NCBI GenBank assembly: GCA_015066975.1
Contig: SVNI01000004.1
Location: 1 to 62,481, forward strand
Direction of reading: 5' to 3'
Source: Ruminococcus sp.
Lineage (GTDB): Bacteria; Bacillota; Clostridia; Oscillospirales; Ruminococcaceae
Length of the DNA: 62,481 nt
Shown here: piece after piece, positions 59,835 through 62,481 of the stretch
Numbering within the stretch: the first letter of the stretch is position 1
How the letters are laid out: the number at the start of each line of letters is the position of its first letter
Translations under genes and position numbers: made by a program
The notes under the pieces: model-generated
Told to the model about the DNA's origin: nothing
What the model saw: the letters and a program-made list of their open reading frames with translations, nothing else
Databases searched by the model: none

Positions 59835-60785
59835 ATGGCTGATGTAATCAAAAAGGCTACCAGAGAAAGCTACGGCGAAGCTCTGAGAGATTTAGCAGAA
59901 AAATATCCGAAACTTGTCGTTCTGGATGCTGACCTTGCTGCTGCTACCAAGACAGGCATTTTCAAGAAAGCATATCCGGACAGATTCTTTGACTGTGGTA
60001 TCGCAGAAGCCAATATGATGGGGGTTGCTGCCGGATTAGCAGCATCCGGAATGATTCCGTTTGCGAGCACATTCGCCATGTTCGCCGCCGGAAGAGCTTA
60101 TGAAATTGTGAGAAACTCTATCGGCTATCCGCATCTGAATGTCAAAATCGGCGCAACACATGCCGGCATTTCCGTCGGTGAAGACGGTGCTACTCATCAG
60201 TGTAATGAAGATATTGCTTTAATGCGTACAATTCCGGGCATGACAGTCATTGTTCCGAGCGATGATGTCGAAGCAAAAGCAGCTGTGGAAGCTGCCATTC
60301 TGCATGAAGGGCCTGTTTATATGCGATTCGGCAGATTAGCCGCTCCGGTGCTCAATGACCCGGCAACTTACAAGTTTGAACTTGGCAAGGGCATCACACT
60401 CAGAGAATCTGATAAGGATGAAATCACAATTGTGGCAACTGGTCTGATGGTCGGCGAAGCAGTCAATGCATCTGATGCGCTCAAAGCCGAGGGCATTTCT
60501 GCAAGAGTGATTAATATCCACACTATCAAGCCTCTTGATAAAGAGCTTATCTGCAAAGCCGCCAAGGAAACGGGCAGAATTGTCACTGTTGAAGAACACA
60601 GCATTATCGGCGGTCTGGGCAGTGCAGTCGCTGACTGTGTAACAGAATGCTGTCCCGTTCCGGTAACAAAAATCGGCGTCAATGATGAATTCGGTCATTC
60701 CGGCCCTGCGGTTGACCTGCTGAAAGAATTCGGACTTTCCAGCGAAAATATTATTACAACCGTCAAGAAAGTGCTGAACAAGTAA
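59835..60785 (+). CDS. Transketolase, C-terminal subunit
   Basis: A 316-aa partner of the preceding subunit, containing the pyrimidine-binding domain (DCGIAEANMMGVAAGLA with the catalytic Glu at about residue 59; GVGEDGATHQ-like block SVGEDGATHQ) and the C-terminal transketolase domain (VTVEEHSIIGGLG). Split transketolases are common in Firmicutes and archaea. A strong bidirectional terminator follows 14 bp after the stop. Confidence 0.95.
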   Translation: MADVIKKATRESYGEALRDLAEKYPKLVVLDADLAAATKTGIFKKAYPDRFFDCGIAEANMMGVAAGLAASGMIPFASTFAMFAAGRAYEIVRNSIGYPHLNVKIGATHAGISVGEDGATHQCNEDIALMRTIPGMTVIVPSDDVEAKAAVEAAILHEGPVYMRFGRLAAPVLNDPATYKFELGKGITLRESDKDEITIVATGLMVGEAVNASDALKAEGISARVINIHTIKPLDKELICKAAKETGRIVTVEEHSIIGGLGSAVADCVTECCPVPVTKIGVNDEFGHSGPAVDLLKEFGLSSENIITTVKKVLNK

Positions 60786-60799
60786 GAAAAAACAAAAAG

Positions 60800-60833
60800 C
60801 CTGACTTCTGAAACCAGAAGTCAGGTGTTTTTT
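60800..60833. terminator. Bidirectional terminator between transketolase and the lipoprotein gene
   Basis: An 11-bp perfect stem (60800-60810 with 60815-60825) with AAAC loop, followed by TGTTTTTTT on the plus strand and by CTTTTTG plus further T on the minus strand. It serves both convergent genes. Confidence 0.92.
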
Positions 60834-62062
60834 TAATTCAGGCCATGTTCACCGAGCCATTTTTGAATTAAATCTGCAATTTCCTGATTATTCTTTTCCT
60901 GAAACAGAAAATGCGAATTCCCCATGATACCTTCTTCCGGAAGGTCAACAACCGTGCAGTCTCCGCCGTCTTCCCGGTACTGTTCTGCAAAGGCAGTGAC
61001 TTTCTCGTGAACTTCCTGCCAGTATTCCGTAGAAGCAAGTTCCGAATCGCCGTCTTCGATATAATCGCCGAAATAAATCACAATCGGAATATTAGCTTCT
61101 ATCAGTTTCTGATACTGCACGGAACTGGTATTTGGTACACTGATAGGCTCAATGGCAACGACTGCGGAAAGATTTTCAACTGACAAATCCCATGCAACAG
61201 AACACCCCTCACCGTGCGCCATGAAAATGGCTTTATTTCCGGTCATATTCTGAACGTCGCTCATAACTTCGCCCAGTGCCTTGGAAATCACGACTTTATC
61301 ATAATTTCCGGTATTTGGAGTCGCCTGACGTAAAAACTGATTCAGGGAATCGTTATCGTCCGGAAACTGTGATTTCGGATTAGTTTTGCCATCCGTTTCA
61401 CCGATTCGGTAGTAAGTGTACCAAGCCTGGTCGCCCGGCTGATATTTTGTGGCAGTTTCGGGATATTCCAAATCATCCTCATAATAATATTCTTCTGATT
61501 CGTCATCATATTTTCTAAGGTCGCCGTACCACATATCGAGGTCGGTATCTTCAGAAATTTCGGTTGTTGCGCCTGCTTCGCCTCTCCGGGGCTGGTCAAC
61601 TAAGAACGCGCTGTAGCCTTTTTTCAGGAACAATTCAGAAAAGCCTTCTCTGCCGTCAGGAGTAGTCATCCAGCACATGCGCGACTGCCGATAGCCATGC
61701 AGATAGACTATCGGATTGCCGTTATCTTCCGCAGGAATCTGATAGAATACGTTAGCATGGTCAACATGCGCGGTATTTCCGGCTCTGGTTTTATCTTTCC
61801 AGCTTTGCTGAGGGTCATAATCGCCTCCGACAGCACTTGTGACAATTCCTCCGGAAGAAAACATTCCCTGCTGTACAATGCAGAGTGCATCAACAGACTG
61901 TGTTTCGGTCTGAGCAGGGGCTTCTGTTTCGGTAATTTCTTCTGTAACGGCTTCTGCGGTTTCCTGTGTATTTTCGGCAGAAGTTCTTTCATTACATGCC
62001 GTCACTGCTGATGCGAGCATCAAAGCAGACAGCAATACGGCAAACTGTTTTGTTTTTCTCAT
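60833..62062 (-). CDS. Alpha/beta-hydrolase-fold lipoprotein lacking the nucleophilic Ser
   Basis: A 409-aa exported lipoprotein. The signal peptide ends in a lipobox (SAVTAC, Cys at about residue 23), followed by a Glu/Thr-rich linker (about 25-55) and a hydrolase domain with VYLHGYRQSRMCW, TTPDGREGF and VDQPRRGEAG, blocks of a gut-bacterial esterase-like family. The elbow normally reading HSxGG is HGEGC here: Gly284 (codon 61211-61213) stands where Ser should be. The His of GNSHFLF is kept. The start at 62062 is set by AAAGGG and the signal peptide; the upstream ATG at 62149 is before the promoter. It may be a binding or structural protein, not an enzyme. Confidence 0.82.
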   Translation of the reverse strand: MRKTKQFAVLLSALMLASAVTACNERTSAENTQETAEAVTEEITETEAPAQTETQSVDALCIVQQGMFSSGGIVTSAVGGDYDPQQSWKDKTRAGNTAHVDHANVFYQIPAEDNGNPIVYLHGYRQSRMCWMTTPDGREGFSELFLKKGYSAFLVDQPRRGEAGATTEISEDTDLDMWYGDLRKYDDESEEYYYEDDLEYPETATKYQPGDQAWYTYYRIGETDGKTNPKSQFPDDNDSLNQFLRQATPNTGNYDKVVISKALGEVMSDVQNMTGNKAIFMAHGEGCSVAWDLSVENLSAVVAIEPISVPNTSSVQYQKLIEANIPIVIYFGDYIEDGDSELASTEYWQEVHEKVTAFAEQYREDGGDCTVVDLPEEGIMGNSHFLFQEKNNQEIADLIQKWLGEHGLN

Positions 62063-62101
62063 CAATCTGCACCCTTTCTTTTGCATATCTTTCTGATTTT
62101 T

Positions 62102-62130
62102 ATTATAACACACACAAAAAACAAATGCAA
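62102..62130 (-). promoter_or_regulatory. Promoter of the lipoprotein gene
   Basis: On the minus strand TTGCAT (62125-62130) and TATAAT (62102-62107), 17-bp spacer, followed by a leader of about 35 nt containing AAAGGG. Confidence 0.88.
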
Positions 62131-62203
62131 CGGCTATTCTGAAATTCAACAGATTGGATTATTTCAGATTTAAAAAGTGCATAATTTGTAGCAAAATGTC
62201 AAA

Positions 62204-62481
62204 TCAGCTGAAATTCGGAGAAAAATCGCCTAAATCACAGAAAAGACAATGTTCCGGAAGCTGAACTGTCAGTGACAGATGATAATTCTGTTCTGTGAGG
62301 TCAGCCGTCGGAATGTACAGAGACCAGCCGTTATCAAGAATTTCTTCGGATTGGAGCTTATCTGCTTCATAGCAGTTATATGCCCGGTAAGAATGCGCAG
62401 TTCCGGAAGCATCTGTGAGTGTGAAGAAATATTCCGGTGCGGTGATAAGTTCTTCTGGGAGTTCTGCTGTTCCGTAAAATT
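62204..62481 (-). CDS. 3' part of an unknown gene cut by the window edge
   Basis: An open frame enters from the right edge and runs 91 codons to a TGA at 62204-62206. The translated end is acidic, strand-rich and Tyr-containing (PEYFFTLTDASG, NGWSLYIPTADL, LPEHCLFCDLGDF). The style suggests the C-terminal beta-domain of a larger protein, possibly extracytoplasmic. The 5' part, start and identity are outside the window. No terminator is evident between it and the lipoprotein promoter. Confidence 0.6.
   Translation of the reverse strand, partial: FYGTAELPEELITAPEYFFTLTDASGTAHSYRAYNCYEADKLQSEEILDNGWSLYIPTADLTEQNYHLSLTVQLPEHCLFCDLGDFSPNFS

Overview
The window reads as a chromosome segment of a low-to-moderate GC Gram-positive gut or rumen anaerobe of the Ruminococcus type, close to the cellulosome-forming R. 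flavefaciens group. The evidence is a GH48 cellulase with a signal peptide and C-terminal type I dockerin, a second dockerin-bearing secreted protein (a papain-like protease), AGGAGG-type ribosome binding sites, TTGACA/TATAAT promoters with 17-bp spacers, and gene orders shared with Bacillus/Clostridia (miaB-ricA-mutS-mutL-miaA-hfq; ylmE-sepF-ylmH-divIVA-ileS-lspA-rluD). The strain identity is an inference. I see no rRNA, tRNA, CRISPR array, insertion sequence or prophage gene.

Layout. 1-720: a short orphan gene on the minus strand and a structured pgm control region. 721-2433: phosphoglucomutase. 2492-13021: one long, tightly packed minus-strand block (SMI1/KNR4 protein, HIT protein, phosphoribosyltransferase, ComEC, HolA, several small unknown proteins, RNase M5-like protein, an MBOAT/DHHW pair, two unknown proteins). 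13038-13873: maf and a tautomerase, minus. 14129-16833: dtd, an unknown gene and a class B PBP, plus. 16827-23536: MraY-like protein, dockerin protease, ispE, aminotransferase, Lrp-type regulator and PHP phosphatase, all minus. 23694-29963: unknown gene, recD2, comF, mreB-like, a ComEA-like HhH protein and a LysR regulator, plus. 30017-32659: cel48A, minus, with a strong promoter and an upstream palindrome. 33088-37817: a four-gene gliding-type ABC system. 38003-39183: methyltransferase and tyrosine phosphatase. 39254-55964: RNA modification, mismatch repair, hfq, cell division genes and ileS. 55965-56203: an unusually structured intergenic region. 56204-60785: lspA, rluD-like, HAD phosphatase, YqiA-like esterase and split transketolase. 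60833-62062: a hydrolase-fold lipoprotein. The right edge cuts a further minus-strand gene.

How the genes relate. Most are housekeeping genes for DNA repair and uptake, tRNA modification, wall synthesis, division and isoprenoids. The accessory layer is plant-fibre degradation (cel48A), a dockerin protease that could join or trim the same surface complex, and many small lineage-specific proteins. A recurring feature is enzyme-fold proteins that have lost signature catalytic residues: the MBOAT lacks both conserved His, its DHHW partner lacks the Ser, the ComEC beta-lactamase-like domain lacks its metal ligands, and the lipoprotein hydrolase lacks its nucleophilic Ser. These paired losses, the palindrome in front of cel48A, the hairpin that masks the PBP ribosome binding site, and the ileS-lspA intergenic structure are the parts most worth a second look.
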